Position numbers and translations under genes: made by a program. This document shows positions 17,023 to 26,943 of a DNA stretch of 33,005 bases, in pieces (position 1 is the stretch's first letter; every line of letters begins with the position of its first letter). Below the pieces are notes generated by a model. That model was not told the origin of the DNA. It saw only the letters and a list, made by a program, of their open reading frames with translations, and did not search any database. The stretch comes from Nitrospira sp. (lineage in GTDB: Bacteria > Nitrospirota > Nitrospiria > Nitrospirales > Nitrospiraceae): positions 266,778 to 299,782 of the forward strand of contig SWDG01000025.1 of NCBI GenBank assembly GCA_005116965.1, read 5' to 3'.

Positions 17023-18230
17023 CGTCGCCGCACCCAGCCGCGCCCACTCCGTTGTCCCATCTCCTCCTGCCCTGCCTGTCGATCCCGCGAGATATTCAGC
17101 AAGATCCCTACTCCTACCAGACTCATGACCAAGGAGGATCCCCCATAACTGACGAACGGCAATGTCAGTCCTTTGGTCGGCAAGAGTCCCGTGACCACAG
17201 CGGCGTTGATCAACGCTTGAACGGCAATGAGCAACGTGATCCCCATGCCGAGATACCGACCAAACGGCATTTGTGCGCGCGCCGCGATCTGAAAGCCGCG
17301 GATGGCGAACACAGCAAAGAGTAGAATAATGATTCCTGCACCTACCAATCCAAGTTCCTCGCCCATCAACGCCAAGACAAAATCGGTGTGGGCTTCTGGG
17401 AGGAAAAAGAGCTTTTGTTTGCCCTCGCCCAACCCGACTCCGAACAATCCTCCGCTGCCAAACGCAAGCAACGATTGATTGATCTGAAAACCCGATCCAG
17501 TCGGATCTTGCTCCGGATTGAGAAACGCAAGAAGCCGCTTCCAGCGATAGGGCGACAGCCAAATCAATACCGCCATCGCGACCAGCGCCACCGGTACGAG
17601 TCTGAAGAGATGGGATATTCGCGCCCCGCCAAGAAATAACATCCCCGCTGTAACTAATCCGATCACCACGATGGTCCCGAGATCTGGTTCCCGTAGAACC
17701 AAACCGCTGAGGAGACCGACCACCGCAACCGCCGGCATGACCCCATCGCGAAAACTCTGGAGCCGATCCTCCTTTTTGGCCAGATACGCGGCGAGATAAA
17801 TCACGGTGACCAGCTTCACTATTTCGACCGGCTGAATTGAAATCGGTCCAAGGCGCAGCCATCGTCTGGCCCCCTTTATCTCCACCCCGACCGACGGAAT
17901 CAACACCAAGACCAACAACACGGTGATGAGACCAAGAAGCGGAAGCGCCAATCGCTTCCACCACACATAGTCGATCCGAGACACCACATGGAGAAGTGCT
18001 AGCCCGAATGCTAGCCACGCTAGTTGTCGCTTTAGAAAGTACCACGAGTCGTGAAAGCGCTTGTTTTCTCCAGCCACCACGGCGCTTGCGCTGAACACCA
18101 TCACCAGACCCACGAGCGCCAGAGTCACGGTGACGATCAACAAGAGATGATCGAACGTCACTCGCTTCGTGCCCTTCGGGCTGGGAGTGGACCATGGCAG
18201 CGTCAGGGTCCCTGCAGATCTCTGCGACAT
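17019..18230 (-). CDS. ftsW: Septal peptidoglycan polymerase FtsW (SEDS family)
   Basis: 403 residues with about ten membrane segments. SEDS marks are FSASAV (46-51), GARRWLRLGPISIQPVEIVK (120-139), LREPDLGT (179-186), NQSLLAFGSGGLFGVGLGEG (251-270), H281-T-D283-F with the conserved acidic residue, and LPTKGLTLPFVSYGGSS near the C-terminus. A cytoplasmic N-tail of about 25 residues and a basic C-tail (about 380-403) flank the core. FtsW polymerises lipid II together with the class B PBP FtsI, whose gene lies upstream in the same cluster. Its stop overlaps the murG start (ATGA), and the gap to murD is 35 bases. RodA is the close alternative, but the dcw context favours FtsW. Confidence 0.95.
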   Translation of the reverse strand: MSQRSAGTLTLPWSTPSPKGTKRVTFDHLLLIVTVTLALVGLVMVFSASAVVAGENKRFHDSWYFLKRQLAWLAFGLALLHVVSRIDYVWWKRLALPLLGLITVLLVLVLIPSVGVEIKGARRWLRLGPISIQPVEIVKLVTVIYLAAYLAKKEDRLQSFRDGVMPAVAVVGLLSGLVLREPDLGTIVVIGLVTAGMLFLGGARISHLFRLVPVALVAMAVLIWLSPYRWKRLLAFLNPEQDPTGSGFQINQSLLAFGSGGLFGVGLGEGKQKLFFLPEAHTDFVLALMGEELGLVGAGIIILLFAVFAIRGFQIAARAQMPFGRYLGMGITLLIAVQALINAAVVTGLLPTKGLTLPFVSYGGSSLVMSLVGVGILLNISRDRQAGQEEMGQRSGRGWVRRR

Positions 18231-18265
18231 TGGTAAGTATCAATTCTCCTCTGCCTCGCCGTCAG

Positions 18266-19657
18266 CTACGCGGGCAACGATTGCACGAGTGTTTTAAACT
18301 GACGGCCTCGATCCTGGTAATCCGCAAACATATCGAAACTGGCACAGGCTGGTGACAGCAACACCACCTCGCCGACACCGGCGCCCGCTGCCGCCAACTC
18401 AATGGCCTGCTTCAAGGTGTCAGCCCGTTCGACGGCCTGATAGCCTTCCACCGCCTTCGCAATCAGCGGCGCCGCTTCACCGATCAAAATGAGTCGCTTC
18501 ACTCTCCCTCGAATGGCGGGAGCTAACCGAGAAAAATCTCCTCCCTTGTCTCGCCCTCCGGCGATCAGCCAAATCGGCTGCTCGATACTTTCCAAGGCTT
18601 TGAGGGTCGCGTCCACGTTGGTCCCCTTCGAGTCGTTGATAAAGCAGGTGCCTCGGCGCTCACGAACCACCTCCAAAGCATGTTCCAAGCCAGGAAACTC
18701 TCTAAGAACCTGACGAATAACACTGAGATGGCACCCACTCAACAGTGCGTAAGTGGCAGCCACCATGGCGTTTTCGACGTTGTGATTGCCGATGATCTTG
18801 ATCTCGCTCCGAGCATAGATCTCATGAGTCTGACCTCCAATGGTGGTCATAAGGCGATCTCGATCGAGATAAGTCCCTCCGTCCAAATCGGACGGTAACG
18901 TCTGAGTCCTTGTGAAACCCAGCACCCGGGCCCTCGCACTCCGCCGCAACGGAGCCACTCTTGAATCATCCAGATTGAAGAGGGCATAGTCGGACGGAGT
19001 TTGATTCTCAAAAATTCTGTTTTTCGCCGCGATGTATTCGTCGATCGACTCATAGCGATCCTGATGGTCCACCGTCACGTTGAGAATCGCGGCAATCCAT
19101 GGATGAAATTGCTCCACGGTTTCCAGTTGGAAGCTGGACACTTCCGCCACCAATGCGTCATAAGGGCATGGCCGGCCTGCCTTCATGGCTTGCAGCGAGT
19201 GTAGGGCGGCCTCACTGATCGCCGTGCCCAAATTCCCGCCGACAAATACCCGTTTTCCACTTTCTTGCAACATCTTCCCAGTCAGCGTGACCGTCGTGCT
19301 CTTCCCATTGGTGCCGGTCAGAGCCAGAATTGGAACGGAAAGAAACCGCGATGCGAGATCGAGTTCACTGATGACCTTCACCCCTCGGCGACGAACACGC
19401 TCAAGAGCCTCCAACCGATAGGGGACTCCCGGACTAATGACGACGAGTTCGGCTGTATTGAGCGCCGATTCATAATCCTCGCCTAGAACGACACGCGCCG
19501 CCGCCTGATCCAGCGATTCAAGCACACCGAGTAACTCTCCTCGATCCTTTCGATCAGCCAGGGTTACCACCGCGCCGACTTCCTGGAGTAGGCGGGCAGC
19601 GGCCACGCCACTCCGTGCCAACCCAACGACTGTGATGCGAGCTCCTGCCAACTGCAT
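18266..19657 (-). CDS. murD: UDP-N-acetylmuramoyl-L-alanine--D-glutamate ligase
   Basis: 463 residues from ATG 19657, chosen because GGGAG lies eight bases upstream and [17 protein letters not shown] fits the family start; a GTG at 19681 touching the mraY stop is less likely. N-terminal Rossmann domain ([17 protein letters not shown]), central domain with P-loop TGTNGKSTT (114-122), [20 protein letters not shown], and C-terminal domain with [17 protein letters not shown] and [12 protein letters not shown], both typical MurD signatures. It adds D-Glu to UDP-MurNAc-L-Ala with ATP in the cytoplasm. It lies between mraY and ftsW in the canonical order. Confidence 0.97.
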   Translation of the reverse strand: MQLAGARITVVGLARSGVAAARLLQEVGAVVTLADRKDRGELLGVLESLDQAAARVVLGEDYESALNTAELVVISPGVPYRLEALERVRRRGVKVISELDLASRFLSVPILALTGTNGKSTTVTLTGKMLQESGKRVFVGGNLGTAISEAALHSLQAMKAGRPCPYDALVAEVSSFQLETVEQFHPWIAAILNVTVDHQDRYESIDEYIAAKNRIFENQTPSDYALFNLDDSRVAPLRRSARARVLGFTRTQTLPSDLDGGTYLDRDRLMTTIGGQTHEIYARSEIKIIGNHNVENAMVAATYALLSGCHLSVIRQVLREFPGLEHALEVVRERRGTCFINDSKGTNVDATLKALESIEQPIWLIAGGRDKGGDFSRLAPAIRGRVKRLILIGEAAPLIAKAVEGYQAVERADTLKQAIELAAAGAGVGEVVLLSPACASFDMFADYQDRGRQFKTLVQSLPA

Positions 19658-19680
19658 GGTGTCCACTCCCACCATCTCCA

Positions 19681-20757
19681 CTACCTCAACTTGAGCGTGC
19701 TCAAGCTCAATAACGCCAACAAAATGGCAATGATCCAGAGACGCACAACGACTTTCGGCTCCTCCCAGCCTTTCATCTCAAAGTGGTGATGGATTGGGGC
19801 CATGAGGAATATCCGCTTCCCTCGAGATTTGAATGAGGCAACTTGGAAAATGACCGAGACGGCCTCGATCACGAAAACACCGCCGACCATGAGCAACAAC
19901 AGCTCATGCTTGCTGATGACCGCGACCGTCCCAAGGGCCGCCCCGAGCGGGAGCGAGCCGACATCGCCCATAAAGACCGAGGCCGGATAGGTGTTGAACC
20001 AAAGAAACCCGAGACTCGAACCCAGGATGGCCGCCGTAAAGACCGCCAACTCTCCGGCTCCATCGATGTGTGGGATCAGAAGGTATTCCGACATCAATCG
20101 GTGACCGGTTACGTAAGCGACCACGGTGTACGCCAATGCCGCAATCATCACAGGACCGATAGCCAGCCCGTCGAGACCATCAGTGAGGTTCACGGCGTTG
20201 GAACAACCGACGATCACCAACACGGCAAAGACAATATAAAACCATCCCAAATCAGGGGTGAAACTCTTAAAAAATGGCACACTCAGTTTCGTGCTGTAGC
20301 CAGGCATTGAGTACAAAATCAGCGCGACGATGAGCGCGACGACTATTTGAGCCGTGAATTTTTGCGATGCGGAAAGCCCCTTTGATCGGGCCTTGATGAA
20401 TTTGAGATAGTCGTCCGCAAACCCAATGGCACAAAACCCCAGTGTCGCAGCAAGAACTAGCCAGATGTGGGAACGCGAGATATCGGCCCAGAGCAGCGTG
20501 GACAACGTGACTGCGAAAACAATGAGGATGCCGCCCATCGTGGGCGTCCCACTTTTAGCGAGATGTCGCTTCGGTCCGTCATCACGTATCTGCTGCCCTA
20601 ACTTAATTTCTTGAAGCTTGCGAATCACCCACGGCGCGAGCACGAAGGCGATCAGAAACGCCGTGACCGCGGCATAAATGATGCGAAAGCTCTGATACCG
20701 AAAGACATTCAGAAACGAAAATTCTTTATGGAATGGATAGAGCCAGATATACAGCAT
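19681..20757 (-). CDS. mraY: Phospho-N-acetylmuramoyl-pentapeptide transferase
   Basis: 358 residues, close to E. coli MraY (360), with about ten membrane segments. Conserved cytoplasmic motifs: [20 protein letters not shown] (55-74), the metal-binding FADDY (113-117), [10 protein letters not shown] (190-199), [15 protein letters not shown] with the catalytic-region aspartate, and the histidine motif [15 protein letters not shown] near 325. The enzyme transfers phospho-MurNAc-pentapeptide to undecaprenyl phosphate, making lipid I. The ATG at 20757 is 14 bases after the murF stop. Confidence 0.98.
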   Translation of the reverse strand: MLYIWLYPFHKEFSFLNVFRYQSFRIIYAAVTAFLIAFVLAPWVIRKLQEIKLGQQIRDDGPKRHLAKSGTPTMGGILIVFAVTLSTLLWADISRSHIWLVLAATLGFCAIGFADDYLKFIKARSKGLSASQKFTAQIVVALIVALILYSMPGYSTKLSVPFFKSFTPDLGWFYIVFAVLVIVGCSNAVNLTDGLDGLAIGPVMIAALAYTVVAYVTGHRLMSEYLLIPHIDGAGELAVFTAAILGSSLGFLWFNTYPASVFMGDVGSLPLGAALGTVAVISKHELLLLMVGGVFVIEAVSVIFQVASFKSRGKRIFLMAPIHHHFEMKGWEEPKVVVRLWIIAILLALLSLSTLKLR

Positions 20758-20771
20758 AGCCTGAACGACCG

Positions 20772-22220
20772 TTAGGACGCCTTTCTTGTCGTATGTGTTG
20801 CTCCTCGAAGCGCATCAGCGACAAGCTCTAATTTCATCCCGCGCGATGCTTTGATCAGCACGGTATCACCCGGCTTCACAAAGGTTTTTATGGCGGCAGA
20901 TGCCGCGCGCGCATCCGGGACTTCGAGAATATGGGCTTGATCCAGTCCTGCCTGCTTCGCCCCTTTGGCGAGGCTCCGCCCCAATAGTCCACAGGCTACG
21001 AGCTGATCAATGCCGTGGCGTGCCACGAATCCGCCGACTTCCTCATGCATCTGAGCGGCATTCGGGCCAAGTTCCAGCATATCGCCAAGCACGGCGATTC
21101 TCTTTCGTTTTGCCCCTGTTTGCGCGAGCAACTGCACGGCTGCTTTCATGGAGGCCGGGTTGGCATTGTAACAGTCGATGATCAACTTCACGCCCTGACT
21201 CACTCGCACCTGCGACCGCATGGCAGCAGGCCGGAAACGGGACAGTCCCTGAGCGATCACCCCTCCAGCCAAGCCCAAAATCGAACCGACCGCTCCTGCA
21301 GCCAAGGCATTGGTGACGTTGTGGTCTCCTTGCACTCGAATATGAACCGCAGCATGACGCACCGCTCCAGGAAGCAGAAGACGAAAGATCGTCCCATTGC
21401 GCCCGTCAGACTTCAGATCCACGGCACGGACGTCAGCCTTTGATGAAAAACCAAACGACACCACACGACAGCGAGCTCGCGCAGCAAGATAGTCGTAATA
21501 CGAATCATCCGCGTTCAGGATTGCAACTCCATCAGGAGGAAGCAGATCGAGCATCTCCGCCTTTGCCTGAGCTGACACCTCCATCGTGCCGAAAAACTCT
21601 AAATGGTCGGGACCGATGTTCGTAATGATCCCGACCGTGGGGCGAACTATTTCACACAGCCTGGTGGTCTGACCGAGATTGTCGACTCCCATCTCAATGA
21701 CCGCTCCCTTGTGTCGCTCGTTAAGGCGGAGCAGTGTCTGCGGGACGCCCACACGGTTATTCAAATTCCCTTCCGTCTTGAGAATCTTCCAGCGATGGGC
21801 CATGACACTGGCGACCATTTCTTTCGTCGTCGTCTTACCGTTGCTTCCAGTCACGGCAACGACAGGAATGTGAAATCGGCTTCGGTGGTGCGCAGCCAGC
21901 TGTTGATAGACATGGAGTGGATCGCGGACCCCGAGGATAAATGGCTGGGTCCGCTTCGAACCACGCTTCAAGGAAATCCCCGACACATCGTAGGAATCGA
22001 GTACGATCGCTCCAACCGCTCCGCGTGAGAACGCCGTCGCCACAAAGTCATGGCCGTCGAATCGATCTCCCTGGAGCGCAAGAAAGAGATCACCAGGCTG
22101 AAGAGAGCGAGTATCGAGGCTGATTCCACGGATACGCTGTTTTGCCCAACTCACCCCATCGCTAGCCAAGACTTTAGCGCTGATCACTTCCCGCAATTCT
22201 TCGATGGTAAACAGTGTCAT
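20772..22220 (-). CDS. murF: UDP-MurNAc-tripeptide--D-alanyl-D-alanine ligase
   Basis: 482 residues from ATG 22220 (MTLFTIEEL); the in-frame GTG at 22238 adds six non-conserved residues. N-terminal UDP-binding domain (RGISLDTRSLQPGDLFLALQGDRFDGHDF, in two parts around 31-59), central domain with P-loop TGSNGKTTTKEM (124-135), EMGVDNLGQ, NIGPDHLEF, and C-terminal domain with LIIDCYNANPASMKAAVQ and VLGDMLELG. It joins the D-Ala-D-Ala made by Ddl to the UDP-MurNAc-tripeptide, using ATP. It begins 41 bases after murE, and mraY follows within 14 bases. Confidence 0.97.
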   Translation of the reverse strand: MTLFTIEELREVISAKVLASDGVSWAKQRIRGISLDTRSLQPGDLFLALQGDRFDGHDFVATAFSRGAVGAIVLDSYDVSGISLKRGSKRTQPFILGVRDPLHVYQQLAAHHRSRFHIPVVAVTGSNGKTTTKEMVASVMAHRWKILKTEGNLNNRVGVPQTLLRLNERHKGAVIEMGVDNLGQTTRLCEIVRPTVGIITNIGPDHLEFFGTMEVSAQAKAEMLDLLPPDGVAILNADDSYYDYLAARARCRVVSFGFSSKADVRAVDLKSDGRNGTIFRLLLPGAVRHAAVHIRVQGDHNVTNALAAGAVGSILGLAGGVIAQGLSRFRPAAMRSQVRVSQGVKLIIDCYNANPASMKAAVQLLAQTGAKRKRIAVLGDMLELGPNAAQMHEEVGGFVARHGIDQLVACGLLGRSLAKGAKQAGLDQAHILEVPDARAASAAIKTFVKPGDTVLIKASRGMKLELVADALRGATHTTRKAS

Positions 22221-22261
22221 CTGGATACTTCCACGCACCGACCGCCCTCTGCATCCATAGA

Positions 22262-23764
22262 CTAGATGCGGGCTCTGAGTCGTTCGATAGCCTCGCGTGC
22301 CACCTCACGATCGTCGAAATGAACCTTCTTCGTGCCGATGATCTGGTAGTCTTCGTGTCCTTTACCGGCAATCAACACCATATCCCCACTCTGGGCCTCC
22401 CGCACCGCCTCTTCGATGGCGTCTCGCCGATCGGACACTTTTCGGTACTGAACATGTGGCCGTAGGCGCAGTGCCTCGTTCACCCCGACTTCTACTTGTT
22501 CCAGGATTGAGAGGGGGTCCTCGGTTCTGGGATTGTCCGACGTCAGTATCACAACGTCGCTGTAGCGCACGGCCGCTTCTCCCATCTTCGACCTCTTTCC
22601 TCGGTCACGGTCTCCACCGCACCCAAAGACCGTAATGATGCGTCGGGTTTTCAGTACTTGTGCCGCCGTCAGCAATCGGACTAGCGCGTCTTCAGTGTGG
22701 GCGTAGTCTACGGCCACCGTAAATGGCTGGCCCGCGATCACACGTTCGAACCGTCCCGGCACGTTCGTGACCCTCGCCACGGCCTCACGAATTTGCGAGG
22801 GGGTGGCCCCTTCATGAAGCGCGACGCCTATGGCAGCAAGTAGGTTGTAGACATTGTGCTCACCGACAAGATGACTCTCGATGGGGAAGCTCCCGACCGG
22901 AGTCGCCGCAGTAAAGGTTGTCCCCTGAAGAGACAGCCGCACCGCTTCCGCACGCAGGTCCGCCTTGGCCTTTAATGCATAGGTCCAAACCGGGACCGGA
23001 CAACGCTCGACAATGCGAGCTCCATAGGGGTCATCAATGTTGACGATCGCCCGTTTATTCGCCTTGAACCCTCCCTTCAATTCTGTAAATAGTCTCACTT
23101 TCGCCTGAAAGTACTCGTCCATAGTCTTGTGAAAATCGAGATGATCCTGAGTCAGATTCGAAAAGACCGCCACATCATATTCACATCCGCTCGTGCGATC
23201 TTGCGCCAGGGCATGAGAAGACACTTCCATCACGGCAGTGGTGCACCCGCCGGTGACCATCTTGGCAAGCAGCTGTTGCAGCTCAAGAGAACCAGGTGTC
23301 GTGTGTGTGGCCGGCATCGTGCGCTCACCGATCTGATAAGCAACGGTTCCGATTAACCCTACTGGGTGGCCCATGGCTTCCAGCAGCGCTTTGCAGATAT
23401 ACGTCGTGGTGGTTTTCCCATTCGTTCCAGTCACGCCGATCATCCGAATCTTCGACGAGGGGTCTCCATAAAAGCGGCCCCCCAGCACACCAAGCGCCTT
23501 TCTGGAGTCATCAACGCGGACGAATGGAAGAAACACCTCACTCACCGGCTGCTGTGACACCAATGCGACCATTCCGCCGTTCCTGGCCGCCGGAATAAAT
23601 TCATGTCCATCGACCCGCTCGCCTTTCACGGCGACAAAGAGACTGTGGGGCGAGACGGCTCGAGAATCATCGGTGATCGCGTTGACGGACACGTCCAAAT
23701 TTCCACGGCGGTCAAGAATCCTTACCTGCCCTTCCAGCGATTGAAGCAGGGTTGCCAAAGTCAT
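22262..23764 (-). CDS. murE: UDP-MurNAc-L-Ala-D-Glu--meso-diaminopimelate ligase
   Basis: 500 residues from ATG 23764, with GGGGAG five bases upstream; a GTG at 23770 is too near that site. N-terminal domain with AITDDSRAVSPHSLFVAVKG (29-48), P-loop GVTGTNGKTTTTYI (110-123), THTTPGSLEL, MEVSSHALAQDR, FSNLTQDHLDFH, DYAHTEDAL and FGCGGDRDRGKR. The C-terminal D410-N411-P412-R413 (TSDNPRTEDP) is the motif that selects meso-diaminopimelate rather than lysine. This shows a DAP-type wall, as in Gram-negative bacteria. It lies 24 bases after ftsI. Confidence 0.97.
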   Translation of the reverse strand: MTLATLLQSLEGQVRILDRRGNLDVSVNAITDDSRAVSPHSLFVAVKGERVDGHEFIPAARNGGMVALVSQQPVSEVFLPFVRVDDSRKALGVLGGRFYGDPSSKIRMIGVTGTNGKTTTTYICKALLEAMGHPVGLIGTVAYQIGERTMPATHTTPGSLELQQLLAKMVTGGCTTAVMEVSSHALAQDRTSGCEYDVAVFSNLTQDHLDFHKTMDEYFQAKVRLFTELKGGFKANKRAIVNIDDPYGARIVERCPVPVWTYALKAKADLRAEAVRLSLQGTTFTAATPVGSFPIESHLVGEHNVYNLLAAIGVALHEGATPSQIREAVARVTNVPGRFERVIAGQPFTVAVDYAHTEDALVRLLTAAQVLKTRRIITVFGCGGDRDRGKRSKMGEAAVRYSDVVILTSDNPRTEDPLSILEQVEVGVNEALRLRPHVQYRKVSDRRDAIEEAVREAQSGDMVLIAGKGHEDYQIIGTKKVHFDDREVAREAIERLRARI

Positions 23765-23788
23765 CGACACTCCCCAGTACGATTATGA

Positions 23789-25501
23789 TTACCGCGAGAC
23801 CATCGCCAACGTGACAGGTGCATCCGACGGCACGCCCAAGTAGCTTAACACCTGCTCCCCGACGCGACTAAACACCGGGGCAGCGACAGCCCCGCCCTGC
23901 GTATCACCTAGAGGTTCATCGATCACCACGATCATGGCGAGTTGCGGGTTGTCTGCCGGCGCATATCCCGTAAAAGACGCAACAAATCGAGAGGCTGAAT
24001 AGGCCCCGGTTCGGGAATCTATTTTTTGGGCTGTACCGGTTTTTCCAGCCACCCGAAATCCCGGGATAGCCGCATTCGTCCCGGTGCCGTCCGTCACAAC
24101 ACCTTCAAGAATCTTCGTCACGCTGCGAGCCGTTTCTGGAGAAATGACCCGTCGCTTGGTTTGAGGAGGGACCTGCCTGAGGATGTGGTTATCAGCATCT
24201 CGTATTTCTGACACCACGTAGGGCTTCATTAACACACCGCCGTTGGCGATGGCCGCAACCGCAGATACCATTTGAAGTGGCGTCACACCAATCTCTTGCC
24301 CTATGGAAATAGACGCGACCGAACGGCGCCCCCAGTCTTTGGGGTCTCTAACCAGTCCAACTCCCTCTCCGGGAAGATCGATCTCCGTTCGCTGCCCGAA
24401 ACCGAATGCCTGGAGGTATCGATAGAGTCGGTGCTCCCCCAACGCCATACCGGTCTTTGCCGCCCCAATGTTGCTGGACTTCTGAATCACCTGCGCAAAG
24501 GAGATCCATCCTAGTCGCTCATGATCATGAATCACGGTGTTCGCAACGGTCATACGACCATGCTCCCCGAATACCATCGTATTCGGCCTTACCACTCGCT
24601 CCTCAATGGCTGCCGCAGCCATCATCGCCTTCATAGTTGACCCTGGTTCATAGGCATCCGTCAGCGCCCTGTTCCGCCAGCGATCAGGGCTCAGCGCCGA
24701 TACGGCATTGGGATCAAATCGCGGACTCACCGCCATAGCCAACACCGCTCCGGTCTTTGGATCAAGCACAATCATTGTTCCTGACTTGGCCCGCGCACGG
24801 CCAACCGCGTCCTCAAGCTCTCTCTCAACGATATACTGAATCACCTCATCGATCGTGAGTGTGAGGCTATGGCCGGGCGTCGGACTCCGTTCCATCATTC
24901 CCTTAGGAAATACCGTATGCCCTAAGGCATCGCGTTGCAGCACCATCATCCGCTTCTCACCATGCAAGTACGGTTCGTAGCGATGCTCGACACCTTCCAA
25001 GCCCTCACCGTCCATTCCCGAAAAACCCAACACATGGGCCAGAAGCGGCCCTTTGGGATAGAACCGCCGCCCTTCCATCACAACCCCGATCCCATCAAGC
25101 GACATACGATCCAGGCGACGCCCCTGCTCAGGATCCAATTTTCGAGCTAACCATACGAATCTCCGATCCTGTCGGAGTTTTCGTTCCAACTCATCGGTCC
25201 TCACATGCAGAATTGGCGATAACTGCCGAGCGGTCTTAAGAGGGCTATCTACCGTGTTTGGAACTCCGAATACGGACGGCACTTCCACATTCATGGCTAA
25301 AATCTTGCCATGTCGGTCGACGATCGTGCCGCGCGCCCCTTCAAGCGATACCGTCTTTTGATGCTGCCGATCCGCTTGGACTGAGAGTTCAGCCGCTTGC
25401 AACACTTGCAACGTGACCAGCCGGAACAGAACCACTCCAAACCCACACAGCAACAGCAGCAATAGGACATACCGACGACTGCGAGAAAGGGAGCCGGCCA
25501 C
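23789..25501 (-). CDS. ftsI: Class B penicillin-binding protein FtsI (PBP3)
   Basis: 570 residues. A short cytoplasmic tail and one membrane anchor (11-30) are followed by the pedestal domain with the RGTIVDRHGKILA motif (58-69), then the transpeptidase domain. All three active-site motifs are present: S288-T-M-K291, S342-S-N344 and K487-T-G489 (AGKTGTAQK). No PASTA domain is seen at the C-terminus. The enzyme crosslinks septal peptidoglycan with FtsW and is the classic beta-lactam target. The GTG start at 25501 shares its G with the ftsL stop TAG, so the two are coupled. The order rsmH-ftsL-ftsI-murE is canonical. Confidence 0.96.
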   Translation of the reverse strand: MAGSLSRSRRYVLLLLLLCGFGVVLFRLVTLQVLQAAELSVQADRQHQKTVSLEGARGTIVDRHGKILAMNVEVPSVFGVPNTVDSPLKTARQLSPILHVRTDELERKLRQDRRFVWLARKLDPEQGRRLDRMSLDGIGVVMEGRRFYPKGPLLAHVLGFSGMDGEGLEGVEHRYEPYLHGEKRMMVLQRDALGHTVFPKGMMERSPTPGHSLTLTIDEVIQYIVERELEDAVGRARAKSGTMIVLDPKTGAVLAMAVSPRFDPNAVSALSPDRWRNRALTDAYEPGSTMKAMMAAAAIEERVVRPNTMVFGEHGRMTVANTVIHDHERLGWISFAQVIQKSSNIGAAKTGMALGEHRLYRYLQAFGFGQRTEIDLPGEGVGLVRDPKDWGRRSVASISIGQEIGVTPLQMVSAVAAIANGGVLMKPYVVSEIRDADNHILRQVPPQTKRRVISPETARSVTKILEGVVTDGTGTNAAIPGFRVAGKTGTAQKIDSRTGAYSASRFVASFTGYAPADNPQLAMIVVIDEPLGDTQGGAVAAPVFSRVGEQVLSYLGVPSDAPVTLAMVSR

Positions 25502-25839
25502 TAGAACCTCCCGCTGGGAAGATCATTCCTGGCGACTTTCAGCTCAACCAACGCAATACCTGAGGGATGGACACCACTTGGTCTTGGCCTGGACTGAACC
25601 ACGATGATTTGCCCTTGCCGAGGCAGACTCATGCCGAGTTTTTCCGTCGCCAATTTTGCGATCCGGTCGGAGGCACTCAATGTGGAAAATTTGACGCGAA
25701 GCTCATCTCGTTGTCGTTCCAGCACCGTCTTGTCACGCTTCAATCGTTCAATCTGATAGCCGATCCGAACCACGTCTACACGCTCCCACACAAACACAAA
25801 TACGAGACAGAGTCCTAGAAAAACGGTGACGGTCTTCAT
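25501..25839 (-). CDS. ftsL: Cell division protein FtsL
   Basis: 112 residues from ATG 25839, which makes an ATGA overlap with the rsmH stop; an in-frame ATG at 25863 is inside rsmH and less likely. One membrane segment (3-19) is followed by a coiled coil (about 25-55: IERLKRDKTVLERQRDEL) and a short periplasmic tail with IAKLATEKLGMSLP, a pattern common to FtsL. FtsL forms a complex with FtsB and FtsQ and activates FtsW-FtsI. Sequence similarity within this family is low, so the call depends partly on size, topology and location. Confidence 0.88.
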   Translation of the reverse strand: MKTVTVFLGLCLVFVFVWERVDVVRIGYQIERLKRDKTVLERQRDELRVKFSTLSASDRIAKLATEKLGMSLPRQGQIIVVQSRPRPSGVHPSGIALVELKVARNDLPSGRF

Positions 25840-26768
25840 GAGAGTCCCATCCTCGGTTGACATTCAGCGACTCGTAATTTAGCGCTTCGTGATCGGGGAT
25901 TTGCTTCGCACTCGGCCCCCGAAGGAAGGACCGGTTTCTTCGTGAGTATCGACAGGGTGGCGTCTGGCCCTTGAGCAAGAGACCGAAACGTATGCTTCAC
26001 GATACGATCTTCGAGAGAATGAAAAGAAATCGCGCACACCCTCCCCCCCACAGCCAATACGTCGACTGCATCTCGAAGCGACGGCTCCAAGAAATCCAGT
26101 TCATGATTCACCGCAATGCGAAGCGCCTGAAAGGTCCGCGTGGCACAATGAATCCGTCCGTGGCGATAAGACGCCGGCACGGACCGAGCGATGATAGAGG
26201 CAAGTACTCCGGTGGTCATGACTGGCTGTCGTTGCCTTTCCTGCACGATGGCCCGAGCAATTCGCCTGGCATACCTCTCTTCGCCATTCTGAAATATGAT
26301 GTCCGCAAGCTCATGCTCGGAACTACTGTTCACCAAATCGGCAGCAGTTGTCCCGATCGTTTGGTCCATGCGCATATCCAGGGGACCTTCTCGCTGAAAA
26401 CTGAACCCTCGCAAGGGATCGTCCAACTGCGGGGATGAAACCCCAAAATCGAACAGCACACCATCGACCTTCGCGATACCCGCTTCAGCAAGGTGTGACT
26501 TTAAGTCTCGATAATTTCCTTGCCGCAACACAATACGGTCTCCGAATCGATTCAAGCGCCGCTGACTGAACTCAATGGCCTGAGAATCTTGGTCCAGCCC
26601 TACAACTCTTGCTCCAACAGGGCTAGCAATTAAGAGCATTTCAGCATGCCCACCATATCCCACTGTACAATCGACAACCGTGGTAGGTTGTTGAGAAATA
26701 AGCCAAGAGCACACTTCTTGGCCGAGTACTGGGATGTGCAAATTTTCACTAACGATACTTTCACCCAC
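25836..26768 (-). CDS. rsmH: 16S rRNA (cytosine-1402-N4)-methyltransferase
   Basis: 310 residues. Starts HIPVLGQEVC, then the SAM-binding motif VVDCTVGYGGHAEMLL (31-46), GLDQDSQAI, GVLFDFGVSSPQLDDPLRGF, LDMRMDQ, FQALRIAVNHEL, and the C-terminal SFHSLEDRIVKHTF. Formerly called MraW; it methylates C1402 of 16S rRNA. The start is a GTG at 26768 with GGAGG only three bases upstream. It is the first gene of the dcw cluster; mraZ, which usually precedes it, is not present in the upstream 270 bases. A good promoter lies 29-56 bases upstream. Confidence 0.96.
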   Translation of the reverse strand: MGESIVSENLHIPVLGQEVCSWLISQQPTTVVDCTVGYGGHAEMLLIASPVGARVVGLDQDSQAIEFSQRRLNRFGDRIVLRQGNYRDLKSHLAEAGIAKVDGVLFDFGVSSPQLDDPLRGFSFQREGPLDMRMDQTIGTTAADLVNSSSEHELADIIFQNGEERYARRIARAIVQERQRQPVMTTGVLASIIARSVPASYRHGRIHCATRTFQALRIAVNHELDFLEPSLRDAVDVLAVGGRVCAISFHSLEDRIVKHTFRSLAQGPDATLSILTKKPVLPSGAECEANPRSRSAKLRVAECQPRMGLS

Positions 26769-26796
26769 ACGCCTCCACTTTTCCCCACCCTGACGA

Positions 26797-26824
26797 AGTA
26801 TACTCTGGCATTTTTGCTTGTCAA
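26797..26824 (-). promoter_or_regulatory. Sigma70-type promoter of the dcw cluster
   Basis: Minus strand TTGACA (26819-26824, six of six), 16-base spacer, TATACT (26797-26802, five of six). The predicted start is near 26790, giving a leader of only about 22 bases before the rsmH GTG. No MraZ-type triple TGGGN repeat was noticed between it and the gene. Confidence 0.68.
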
Positions 26825-26943
26825 CAGTCTTTCGGTTGCTTAGCGAGGCCTACATTTAGGTGCAGAAGTTTTGAACAGCATCATCTGGCAGTCGGCATTC
26901 CATTGAATTATTATTTATTTACAATAAGCTACGAAACTTACCC

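Noticed and set aside
17023-18243. The murG reading frame stays open for about 400 codons upstream, across ftsW on the same strand
   Set aside because: That translation is low in hydrophobic order and resembles no protein, whereas the overlapping frame is an unmistakable FtsW. MurG begins cleanly at 17022 with an ATGA junction.
26884-26902. Sigma-54-like CTGGCAGTCGGCATTCC upstream of the secreted-protein gene
   Set aside because: The -12 element lacks the required GC at the right spacing, so it is not a credible sigma-54 site.
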